5,681 bases of DNA from an uncultured Lachnospiraceae bacterium (GCA_947003375.1 CAMQOJ010000297.1:1-5681), one strand, 5' to 3'; shown: positions 1 through 5,681, numbered from the stretch's first letter. Notes: a model not told the origin generated them from the sequence alone. Translations and numbers: made by a program.

Positions 1-2893
1 AGGCCAGCTCCCGGCCATCCGCCTGCAGGCTCACCGTGAATTCCGAGAACGCCTCCGGCACGCCCTCCAGGCGGCAGAACTCCTCATAAGGCAGGGGCGC
101 AGCGCCGCTTTCGTAGCCCACGGAATCCACGCCGGGCACGTTCCCCTGGACATAATAGTTCCCCCAGAGGATTCCCTCTTCCCGAAGCCACCCTGCCACA
201 GAGCCTGCCCTCTCTCCGGAGCAATCGATTTCCGGGTAGGCATAGCTGTAGAAGATGTCGCAGCCCCGGCCCGCGATGCCGCCCACATAGGTCTCCCCGG
301 ACACAGGGCCCATCGCATAGCAGCTCCTGACGCAGTAGTCCGAGGAACCGGCGATGCCGCCCACAAAGCTCCCTCCCGTGCTCTCCGCCGCCCCGTAGGA
401 CTCGCAGGAGATCACCGCGCCGAAATCCGCCTTACCCACGACTCCCCCCACGTAGTCTTTCTTGCCCGTTATGGTGCCCAGATTGCGGCTCTCCCGCACC
501 ACAGCCTTTACGGACTGCTCGATGCGGAAGCTCTCCGCTCCGGTGAGGGTGATGTCGTCCTCCGGGTCGAAGTCGTATTCCGTGGCTATCAGCCCGGTGA
601 TGCCGCCCACATTGGTGTCCGCCTCCACGGTCCCCTGATTGATGCAGAGGGTAATCTTCCCCTGCTGGAAAGAGGTAGTGTCATAGTAGGCCTCCTGAGG
701 CTGTTCCGCCCCCAGGTTCACCAGGTCGCCGCCTGCGGCCTCGTCCGAGGCGTCCTCCACCGTGATGCCCTCATAGCGGAACAGGTCGTCCCGCAGCTCG
801 TTGATGCAGCGGCGCACCACCTTGGCCTGGGCCAGCAGGGCGTCCACATCGGCGGAAGTCCTGTCCCCGCCCTGCTGCAGCACCTCCGCCAGCCGGAGCA
901 GGTCATTCCCCGCCGCTTCCAGCTCTTGGTTCAGGGTCTGCAGATTGTCCCCAATGCCGCCGCTGCGGTCGCTGGTGGCGGAGGTGATGGTGCCCAGATG
1001 GGTGCCCACGCCCTCGCCGAACCTGCGCAGGGCCGCCATGTAGCTCTCTATGTCCTTTCCCAGCTTCTCGATATCTGCCTTGTCGATGTCTGTCTTGTCG
1101 AAATCGGGGAAGCCAAAATCCGGCTTATCAATGTCCGGTTTGTCGAAATCCGGCCGGTCAGGATCTGTTTCGTCAGAGCCGGGCCGGTCTGCATCGCCCT
1201 CAAAGATATGGCTTCCGTCAGCGCCTCCGCCGGGATTCTGCCCTCCGTCCTCTTCCCCGGCATCTGCCCCGGCCTCTTCGCCCTCTGCCGGATCCTTTGG
1301 CTTAACTTCCCGTTCCGCCGCATCCTCCGCTTCTGTCCGTGCAGCCGAAGCCTCCTGCGCCTGTCCCTCAGACGGTACCCCGGCACTTTCCCCGGAATCC
1401 TGTCCTCCGGCTCCCTCCTGACCGGCCGGATTCCCCTCTCCGGATTCCTGCTCTGTCTGCATGTCTCCGATGTACACCTCTCCGGTGAGGTTGATTCCGG
1501 ACGCCTCCGTCCCGGATCCCTCTATTCCGGATCCCTCTATTCCGAATCCCTCTATTCCGAATCCCTCTATTCCGGATTCATCCGTCCCTGTTCCTGCCGT
1601 CCCGGCCTCCGCCTGGTCCCTGTCGGTCTGTGCCTGATCCCTCCACTCCCCGTTCAAACGGCTCAAATCATCGCCAATCCCCGTCAGCTCCTGGTTGTAG
1701 ATGTACCACAGCTCACCTGCCGTCCCGGTGAGGCCTGTGCCCGCCGCGGAAGCGGTGTTGAGATGACCGCTGATGCTCCTTGACAGCTCCGCCGCCTCCC
1801 CGCCATAGCCGCTGATGTCCTCATGGGCCGCCTCCAGCAGGTTGAAGAACACTTCCGTCTCCCTGTCCAGCTCTCCCAGCTTGTCGTTCAGGTACTGAAT
1901 CTCCAGGAAAGGCTCCAGCTGCCCCGCGATGCCGCCTACGTCCTTCCTGCCCAGCACATGTCCCGTGTTGGTGCAGTTCTGCAGATAGCCCTGGTGGAGC
2001 CTGCCCACGATGCCTCCTGTATTGTAGCCCACATGCTGATAGCCCACCGTGCCGGAATTGGCGCAATAATAGATTTTCCCATCCGAGTAACCGGCAATCC
2101 CTCCCGTGTCCGTGTGCACCGCCACATTTTTCGCGCTGTTAATGTCCTCAATCCCCTCCATGGTGATGTCTTCTATGCTATAGCTCACCTCCGTGCTGTG
2201 GGTATTGACGCTGCCCAGGTTCCGGCAATTGTTGATCGTCCCCTGGTTGCTGCCGCAGATGCCCCCCGCGCAGTGGTCGCCTGTGACGTAGGCTGCGGAT
2301 TGGCAGCGGCGGATTTCCCCCGTGGCCCTGTTGGCCCCGGCGATGCCGCCCACATCCTCCGCCCCGGCCACGTTCCCGGAGACGCTGCAGTTCTCGATTC
2401 TGCCGTAGTTGATTCCTGCCAGTATCCCCACCTGGCTCTTGCTGCCGCCGGGAGCCACCGTTCCTGACAGGGCAAGGCCCCGCACCACGCCGCCCTCCTG
2501 CACATAGCGGAACAGCCCCACCGCGGAACCGTCGACAGTAAGCTCCAGACCGGAAACCGTATGCTCCCCGCCATCAAAGATGCCGCCGAAACTGGGGATG
2601 GTCAAGCCGCGATGCTCCCGCAGGACAATGTCGTTCTCCAGGGTCACATACTTATCCCTGGACCAGGCGTCCACCTGGCAGTCCAGGGCCAGCCGGGCCA
2701 AATCCTCCTCCGTGGCTATGGATATCCTAATGTATTCGCTCTCCGGTTTCTTCCCCTCCCCGGCGCTGTCCCCGGAAATCAGCTGTCCGAATGCCGTCGG
2801 CTCCGCGGCCCATACCGGCAGCGCGTCCTGTAGGGCCAGGATGCCCGCCAATGCCATCCATGCCATCCGTCTGCTTCTGTTGCTACGCTTCAT
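1..2893 (-). CDS. Secreted GLUG-repeat protein with split beta-solenoid and helical/acidic insertion (C-terminus outside window)
   Basis: An uninterrupted reading frame of 964 codons runs off the left edge without a stop, so the C-terminus and any cell-wall or membrane anchor are not visible. Residues 1-29 form a signal peptide (basic KRSNRSRR, hydrophobic core, VWA before AE). Residues 54-145 resemble the N-terminal region of bacterial beta-helix adhesins (TEEDLARLA, TLENDIVL, FGGIFDGGEHTVSGL, VGLF). GLUG-type repeats (VGGIAG...I..C.N.G.V.G) fill about 155-328 and return at 745-925. Between them lies an insertion of about 415 residues: helical module A (about 330-418), an acidic Gly/Glu/Ala/Asp linker (about 419-606) with two pentapeptide repeats, and helical module B (about 607-710). 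Residues 910-964 (NYYVQGNV, PLPYEEF, FTVSLQADGREL) look like the exit from the solenoid into another domain. The ATG start is supported by AGGAGG nine bases upstream and by the signal peptide beginning there. It overlaps the transporter gene by 11 nt, so the two are co-transcribed and probably translationally coupled. GLUG repeats are known from IgA-protease-like and adhesin proteins; the function here is unknown, and adhesion, matrix binding or a partner role for the pump are all possible. Confidence 0.9.
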   Translation of the reverse strand, partial: MKRSNRSRRMAWMALAGILALQDALPVWAAEPTAFGQLISGDSAGEGKKPESEYIRISIATEEDLARLALDCQVDAWSRDKYVTLENDIVLREHRGLTIPSFGGIFDGGEHTVSGLELTVDGSAVGLFRYVQEGGVVRGLALSGTVAPGGSKSQVGILAGINYGRIENCSVSGNVAGAEDVGGIAGANRATGEIRRCQSAAYVTGDHCAGGICGSNQGTINNCRNLGSVNTHSTEVSYSIEDITMEGIEDINSAKNVAVHTDTGGIAGYSDGKIYYCANSGTVGYQHVGYNTGGIVGRLHQGYLQNCTNTGHVLGRKDVGGIAGQLEPFLEIQYLNDKLGELDRETEVFFNLLEAAHEDISGYGGEAAELSRSISGHLNTASAAGTGLTGTAGELWYIYNQELTGIGDDLSRLNGEWRDQAQTDRDQAEAGTAGTGTDESGIEGFGIEGFGIEGSGIEGSGTEASGINLTGEVYIGDMQTEQESGEGNPAGQEGAGGQDSGESAGVPSEGQAQEASAARTEAEDAAEREVKPKDPAEGEEAGADAGEEDGGQNPGGGADGSHIFEGDADRPGSDETDPDRPDFDKPDIDKPDFGFPDFDKTDIDKADIEKLGKDIESYMAALRRFGEGVGTHLGTITSATSDRSGGIGDNLQTLNQELEAAGNDLLRLAEVLQQGGDRTSADVDALLAQAKVVRRCINELRDDLFRYEGITVEDASDEAAGGDLVNLGAEQPQEAYYDTTSFQQGKITLCINQGTVEADTNVGGITGLIATEYDFDPEDDITLTGAESFRIEQSVKAVVRESRNLGTITGKKDYVGGVVGKADFGAVISCESYGAAESTGGSFVGGIAGSSDYCVRSCYAMGPVSGETYVGGIAGRGCDIFYSYAYPEIDCSGERAGSVAGWLREEGILWGNYYVQGNVPGVDSVGYESGAAPLPYEEFCRLEGVPEAFSEFTVSLQADGRELA
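119..661 (-). repeat. Second GLUG repeat block after the insertion
   Basis: Residues 745-925 begin with an orphan second strand (GKITLCINQGTV), which completes the repeat opened before the insertion. The cores VGGITG, VGGVVG, VGGIAG, VGGIAG and a diverged GSVAG follow. The unit after VGGITG has an extra acidic loop (about 769-795). The block ends at NYYVQGNVPGVDSVGY, a typical exit from such solenoids into a following domain. Confidence 0.85.
1067..1156 (-). repeat. Asp-rich pentapeptide repeat, six units
   Basis: Residues 580-609 read as RPDFD, KPDID, KPDFG, FPDFD, KTDID, KADIE. This is a pentapeptide with Asp fixed at position 3, Phe or Ile at position 4 and mostly Asp at position 5. The DNA shows related 15-bp periodicity but is more diverged than the GIEG repeat. 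It leads directly into helical module B and probably forms an extended, acidic spacer, possibly binding cations. Confidence 0.85.
1514..1573 (-). repeat. 15-bp tandem repeat, four units, coding GIEG[F/S]
   Basis: Four perfect-length 15-bp units (ggatccctctattcc twice, then gaatccctctattcc twice on the plus strand) differ only by one g/a base. They encode residues 441-460 as GIEGF, GIEGF, GIEGS, GIEGS. A diverged unit (GTEAS) follows at 461-465. The 15-bp length keeps the reading frame whenever a unit is gained or lost, so copy number may vary between strains. Confidence 0.95.
1910..2431 (-). repeat. First GLUG repeat block (about six units)
   Basis: Residues 155-328 contain the recurring cores VGILAG, VGGIAG, AGGICG, TGGIAG, TGGIVG and VGGIAG, spaced by about 26-29 residues, with one longer spacing where residues 232-260 form an extra loop. 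Between cores each unit has the second strand I..C...G.V (for example GRIENCSVSGNV and GTINNCRNLGSV). The last core (319-324) is not followed by its second strand, because the helical insertion begins directly after it. Confidence 0.85.
2804..2893 (-). other. Signal peptide of the GLUG-repeat protein
   Basis: The first 30 codons encode a basic N-region with six Arg/Lys in the first nine residues, a hydrophobic stretch (AWMALAGILAL) and a small-residue cleavage site, most likely VWA|AE after residue 29. An Asp in the C-region (QDALPVWA) is slightly unusual but tolerable. This marks the protein as Sec-exported. No lipobox cysteine is present, so it is not a lipoprotein. Confidence 0.85.
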
Positions 2894-5543
2894 GATCCGC
2901 CGCCTCCTGTTCTCCGTCTTCTTCCGGCTCTCCGCCTCTGCCTGTTCCGCTTCCGTCTAATGTCCACGCAAAGCCGTCCGCTCCTACGCCATCGGGTCCC
3001 CGCAGGTCTTCCTCTGCTTCTCCCTCCGGCAGGTCATCCCCAGGCTCCCCGGCGTCTCCGTCCTCCACCGCCAGCCTGGGCTGCTCCTCCCCGGCCTCCA
3101 CTTCATATTCCCGAAGCCGCTCCACGCTGTCCTTCGCCCGCACCACGGCCCCCATCTCACCGTCAATCACGCCGGAGAACTCCCCGTCGATGATGCCGTT
3201 CACATAGCCCTTGATGTGGCCGGTCATGCGGATCCTGCCACCCGTGGGCAGGGGCTTGCTGGTCTCGCGCTTTAAGGTAAAGGCCGTCTTTTCGATGATG
3301 ATGTCGCCAATCAGCAGTGTCTGGGGCAGGGCCAGCAGCACCAGCGCGATGGACGTCAATGTCCCCCGGCCCAGGGCAAGCCCGATGGCCGCCACCACCG
3401 CATTGCTGGACACATTGCTGATGATGAAACCCGCCGCCACCAGCATGGATCCGCTGGTGACGATTGTGGGGAATGCCTGGTTCAGGGTCTCCACAATCGC
3501 CTTTTTGATGGGCATATAGGTCTTCAGCTCCATGTACCGACTGGTTATGACAATAGCGTAGTCTATCGTGGCCCCCATCTGGATGGCGGACACCACCAGG
3601 TATCCCAGGAAGTACACCACCTCTCCCGTGAGATACGGCAGGGAGAAGTTCATCCAGATGCTCCCCTGGATCGTCACCACCAGCAGCACGGGCAGCCCCG
3701 CGGACTGGAAAGTGAACAGCAGGATCGCCATGACGAACAGGGCCGTCAGAATGGTGATGATATTGTTGTCCATGACAAAGGAATCGCTCAGGTCCTTGTT
3801 GCTGGTGGAATTGCCCACCAGGTAGACCTGCTCATCGCCATAATATTTCACCGCCACCCCCCGGATCCGCTCCAGGGCGGCATAGGTCTCCTCCCCCTCC
3901 GAGGGCACGGACAGCTCCAGCACGAAGCGGCTGCACCGCTCCCCCAGCAACTGTTTTTTTGCGATGCTGATCTGGGAGTAGGCATCCGTCAGCGTCTCCT
4001 CCAGGTCGTCCTCCAGCGTGATGTTCCCCCGCTCCTTCTGGTCGTAGATGAAGAGGAACATGTCGATCAGCGGCACCTTGTATTCGTTGATGCCGCCCAG
4101 CAGCGCCCCGTAATTGCTGTCGTCCACCGCATAGGCGGAGTAGAGGAGGTTCGCCACCTCGATGTCCATATCAATCAGCTCGGCGAACTCCCTGGGGGAG
4201 AGCTGGGCCGTCAGCACATAGCCGTCCATGGCCTCGATGTTGGCCAGCCCCATGCAGGAATCCACCTCCGGCAGGCGCTCCAGCTCCCGCAGCAGCTGTC
4301 CCTCCTTTTCATAGTCGCCGCCTGGCACGATGACCGCCAGCTGGTTCACGGTGCCGAAGTTCCTGTTCACCATCTCCACTGAGAATTTGTTCTCGCTCAT
4401 GTTCTTGGACTGCAGCGTGTTCACATCGTACACATAATCCGCCCTGCCGGAAAGCACCGCCCCGGCGATCACCGCCACCACCAGCAGGGGCGGTATGACG
4501 AACCTGGTGTGCACGCAGAACTTCCCCACGGCCGTGATGTTCGGCACGAAGCTTTTGTGATGGGAATGGTCTATGGCCTTGGCAAAGGTCAGCAGCAGCC
4601 CGGGCATCAGGAAGAACACGGAGATCAGGCTCAGTACGATGGCCTTTGCCAGCACGATGCCCATGTCATAGCCAATCCTAAACTGCATGAACATCATGGC
4701 CACCATGCCGGACACCGTGGTCAGGGAGCTGGAAGAAATCTCCGGGATGGCCTTGCTCAGGGCCACGATCACGGCCTCCCTGGCCTCCTTGTCCTCGTGC
4801 TCCTCCATGAATCGGTGGCAGAGGATGATGGCATAGTCCACGGCCAGCGCCAGCTGCAGCACCACGGCGATGGAATCCGTCACGAAGCTGATGGTGCCGA
4901 ACCAGTAGTTGGTCCCCTTGTTCAGGATGGCCGCTACGATGAAGGTCATCAGGAACACGGGGATCTCCGCATAGGTGGTGGAGGTGAACAGCAGCACCGC
5001 CACGATGACCACCCCTGCCAGCAGCAAGATGACAATCATGTCATTGCCAAGATCCGCCGCGTCCCGCTCCTCCTGGCCGATGTCCGAGGAATAGTACACA
5101 TCGTACCCGGACAGGGCCTCCAGCACGCTGTCCAGATGCTCCTGTGCCGCCAGGTCTCCCGCCTCCCCGTCAAAAGTCACCTTGAACAGGGCCTCCATAT
5201 CGTGGTAGTACTCTTCCGTGTCCTCGAAGTCCAGCATCGCTACCCCGTCCATCTCCCGGAGCTCTTCCGAGAGCCTTTCTGCCTCCTCATAGGTCACATT
5301 GCAGACCATGATACGGGCGGTGCCGTATGTAAGGAACTGCTCATCCATCAGGTCCAGCCCCTGGCGGGTCTCCGTGGTATCCGGCAGGTAGGATGTCAGG
5401 TCGTTGTTGACCTTCACCTTATCCATGGAGAGCACGCTGTACAGAATCAACAGGATGAAGACCAGGTAGAAGCCCTTCCGCTTATCCACGATGAGGGTGG
5501 AGAGCCGCATCATGAAAGAATTGTCCTTCTTCTCTTTTTCCAT
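2883..5543 (-). CDS. MMPL/RND-family membrane transporter with repeat-bearing acidic C-terminal tail
   Basis: This 886-residue protein has the two-fold RND/MMPL architecture: TM1 about 24-40, extracytoplasmic loop 1 about 41-167, TM2-TM6 about 168-320, TM7 about 348-364, extracytoplasmic loop 2 about 365-592, and TM8-TM12 about 593-747. Each half has the family's Asp-Tyr pair in the proton-relay helix: AVDYAII (D236-Y237, TM4) and TIDYAIV (D661-Y662, TM10). The motif NNDLTSYLP after TM1 and DVNTLQSKN after TM7 also fit the family. MMPL proteins use the proton gradient to move lipids, lipid-linked molecules or drugs; the substrate here cannot be read from sequence. The tail (748-886) is expected to be cytoplasmic. 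It carries six consecutive G-x-hydrophobic-x units at 775-798, then about 80 residues rich in E, D and G that look disordered. The chosen ATG has AAGGG seven bases upstream. M11 is a less likely alternative, with AAGGA about ten bases ahead of it. It is the first gene of the operon, and its stop lies inside the next gene. The closest general type is the Bacillus YdgH-like MMPL of similar length, but I do not assign a symbol. Confidence 0.95.
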   Translation of the reverse strand: MEKEKKDNSFMMRLSTLIVDKRKGFYLVFILLILYSVLSMDKVKVNNDLTSYLPDTTETRQGLDLMDEQFLTYGTARIMVCNVTYEEAERLSEELREMDGVAMLDFEDTEEYYHDMEALFKVTFDGEAGDLAAQEHLDSVLEALSGYDVYYSSDIGQEERDAADLGNDMIVILLLAGVVIVAVLLFTSTTYAEIPVFLMTFIVAAILNKGTNYWFGTISFVTDSIAVVLQLALAVDYAIILCHRFMEEHEDKEAREAVIVALSKAIPEISSSSLTTVSGMVAMMFMQFRIGYDMGIVLAKAIVLSLISVFFLMPGLLLTFAKAIDHSHHKSFVPNITAVGKFCVHTRFVIPPLLVVAVIAGAVLSGRADYVYDVNTLQSKNMSENKFSVEMVNRNFGTVNQLAVIVPGGDYEKEGQLLRELERLPEVDSCMGLANIEAMDGYVLTAQLSPREFAELIDMDIEVANLLYSAYAVDDSNYGALLGGINEYKVPLIDMFLFIYDQKERGNITLEDDLEETLTDAYSQISIAKKQLLGERCSRFVLELSVPSEGEETYAALERIRGVAVKYYGDEQVYLVGNSTSNKDLSDSFVMDNNIITILTALFVMAILLFTFQSAGLPVLLVVTIQGSIWMNFSLPYLTGEVVYFLGYLVVSAIQMGATIDYAIVITSRYMELKTYMPIKKAIVETLNQAFPTIVTSGSMLVAAGFIISNVSSNAVVAAIGLALGRGTLTSIALVLLALPQTLLIGDIIIEKTAFTLKRETSKPLPTGGRIRMTGHIKGYVNGIIDGEFSGVIDGEMGAVVRAKDSVERLREYEVEAGEEQPRLAVEDGDAGEPGDDLPEGEAEEDLRGPDGVGADGFAWTLDGSGTGRGGEPEEDGEQEAADHEA
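2903..2908 (-). promoter_or_regulatory. Ribosome binding site of the GLUG-repeat gene
   Basis: AGGAGG on the minus strand lies nine bases upstream of the ATG at 2893. It sits within the last codons of the transporter gene, and it decides the start of the second gene. Confidence 0.85.
3150..3221 (-). repeat. Gly-x-hydrophobic-x tetrapeptide repeat in the transporter tail
   Basis: Residues 775-798 of the transporter read as GHIK, GYVN, GIID, GEFS, GVID, GEMG, with Gly exactly every four residues (775, 779, 783, 787, 791, 795) and I/V/F/M two residues later. It lies about 27 residues after the last membrane segment and before the acidic disordered tail, so it should be cytoplasmic. The regular alternation suggests beta structure rather than a membrane helix. 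Confidence 0.85.
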
Positions 5544-5550
5544 AAAAACG

Positions 5551-5555
5551 CCCTT
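5551..5555 (-). promoter_or_regulatory. Ribosome binding site of the transporter gene
   Basis: AAGGG on the minus strand with a seven-base spacer (CGTTTTT) precedes the ATG at 5543. A second purine run (AAAGG) lies just upstream. It is weaker than the site of the downstream gene. Confidence 0.6.
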
Positions 5556-5584
5556 GCCTTTCTTGACATTACTTCATTTTTGTA

Positions 5585-5629
5585 CAACTGTTTCTTACTG
5601 GACAGCACTTTTTTATTAGACAACAGTTG
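5585..5629. promoter_or_regulatory. Inverted repeat in the leader, candidate operator
   Basis: CAACTGTT (5585-5592) and AACAGTTG (5622-5629) are perfect 8-bp inverted arms separated by 29 bases. The right arm is part of the palindrome caacagttg (5621-5629) and overlaps the -35 of the rightward promoter. The left arm adjoins another palindrome, ttgtacaa (5580-5587). Sites like these would suit a dimeric repressor. As RNA, an 8-bp stem with a 29-nt loop would be weak. Confidence 0.45.
5595..5625 (+). promoter_or_regulatory. 13-bp imperfect direct repeat, candidate operator half-sites
   Basis: ttactggacagca (5595-5607) and ttattagacaaca (5613-5625) match at 10 of 13 positions, 18 bp apart, and all three differences are transitions. 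They lie downstream of the leftward start site, between it and the transporter gene, where a bound protein would block elongation or the overlapping rightward promoter. Confidence 0.4.
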
Positions 5630-5655
5630 ATTTTCTTTTTAAGAGATATTATAAT
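5627..5655 (+). promoter_or_regulatory. Possible divergent rightward promoter
   Basis: On the plus strand, TTGATT (5627-5632) and a perfect TATAAT (5650-5655) are separated by 17 bases. The -10 falls in the palindrome ATTATAAT (5648-5655), which provides TATAAT on both strands. A gene transcribed rightward would begin beyond the window; a regulator of the operon is the natural guess, but none of it is visible. Confidence 0.5.
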
Positions 5656-5675
5656 GGAAATAGAGGGAATAGCAA
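5648..5675 (-). promoter_or_regulatory. Leftward sigma-A-type promoter for the operon
   Basis: On the minus strand, TTGCTA (5675-5670, four of six consensus bases) and a perfect TATAAT (5653-5648) are separated by 16 bases. Transcription would begin near 5641, giving a leader of about 98 nt before the transporter start. This is the only good promoter seen upstream of the operon. Confidence 0.7.
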
Positions 5676-5681
5676 TAAACA

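Larger units (their letters stand above)
890..1834 (-). repeat. Diverged internal duplication: helical modules A (1655-1834) and B (890-1069)
   Basis: Residues 354-413 and 609-668 align without gaps at an offset of 255 residues. The strongest part is 377-413 against 632-668, where I count 15 identities in 37, including HL.T, a shared NQEL, and G.DL.RL. Upstream of it the match is weaker but keeps D-I and Y. Both modules are rich in Leu, Glu, Gln and Ala with helical spacing. This is a protein-level repeat; the DNA copies are too diverged to look repeated. Confidence 0.6.

Noticed and set aside
1514..1573. CRISPR-like or mobile-element repeat
   Set aside because: The units are contiguous, 15 bp long and in frame with the coding sequence, with no spacers, terminal inverted repeats or transposase.
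926..1783. Open frame of 285 codons on the plus strand with SLYSGSLYSE-like repeats
   Set aside because: The repeats are the antisense reading of the 15-bp tandem unit and the Asp-rich repeat in the GLUG gene; the minus-strand frame has a signal peptide and recognisable repeats.
1823..2467. Open frame of 214 codons on the plus strand
   Set aside because: Antisense to the first GLUG block; its apparent regularity is inherited from the repeats on the other strand.
2185..2577. Minus-strand open frame of 130 codons overlapping the GLUG gene in another frame
   Set aside because: Composition is Arg/Ala/Trp-rich with no motif, and the continuous GLUG frame covers the same bases.
5585..5629. Intrinsic terminator or riboswitch in the leader
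   Set aside because: The 8-bp arms are AT-rich with a 29-nt loop and no adjacent U-run in the right position; no conserved riboswitch core is recognisable in about 98 nt.
4509..5630. Open frame of 373 codons on the plus strand opposite the transporter
   Set aside because: It lies antisense to a clear MMPL gene; its His/Gln/Gly-rich product has no domain features, and such frames arise readily in GC-rich coding DNA. No ribosome binding site supports it.

Overview
The window is one leftward (minus-strand) operon. It holds a complete MMPL/RND-type membrane transporter (886 aa) followed by a very long secreted protein built from GLUG-type repeats (964 codons visible, open at the left edge). The operon's control region lies at the right edge. 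The organism is most likely a Gram-positive gut-type member of the Clostridia, plausibly Lachnospiraceae. The reasons are strong purine-rich ribosome binding sites, a consensus vegetative promoter in an AT-rich leader, GC-rich coding DNA, and a pairing of an MMPL transporter with a GLUG surface protein that fits that group. This placement is inference; no marker gene is present.

Layout from right to left (direction of transcription): positions 5544-5681 are AT-rich and non-coding. They carry a leftward promoter, a probable divergent rightward promoter that shares the same palindromic -10, and direct and inverted repeats in the leader that look like operator sites. The transporter occupies 5543-2883. 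It has twelve predicted membrane segments, two large extracytoplasmic loops, paired Asp-Tyr residues in TM4 and TM10, and an unusual cytoplasmic tail with six Gly-x-hydrophobic-x tetrapeptides followed by a disordered acidic stretch. The second gene starts at 2893, inside the end of the transporter gene (11-nt overlap), behind its own AGGAGG site.

The second product has a signal peptide, an adhesin-like N-terminal region and a ladder of GLUG repeats. The ladder is interrupted in the middle of one repeat by an insertion of about 415 residues, after which it resumes. The insertion consists of two helical modules that are detectably homologous to each other (15/37 identities, ungapped, in the core). 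They are separated by an acidic low-complexity linker that carries two different pentapeptide repeats. I read this as a beta-solenoid that displays a long helical/acidic arm.

Together the genes suggest an envelope system in which an MMPL pump is co-translated with a large exported solenoid protein, under a regulator probably encoded divergently just beyond the right edge. Whether the solenoid protein is a partner, an adaptor or simply co-regulated with the pump cannot be decided from this sequence. No RNA genes, CRISPR arrays, insertion sequences or intrinsic terminators were seen.
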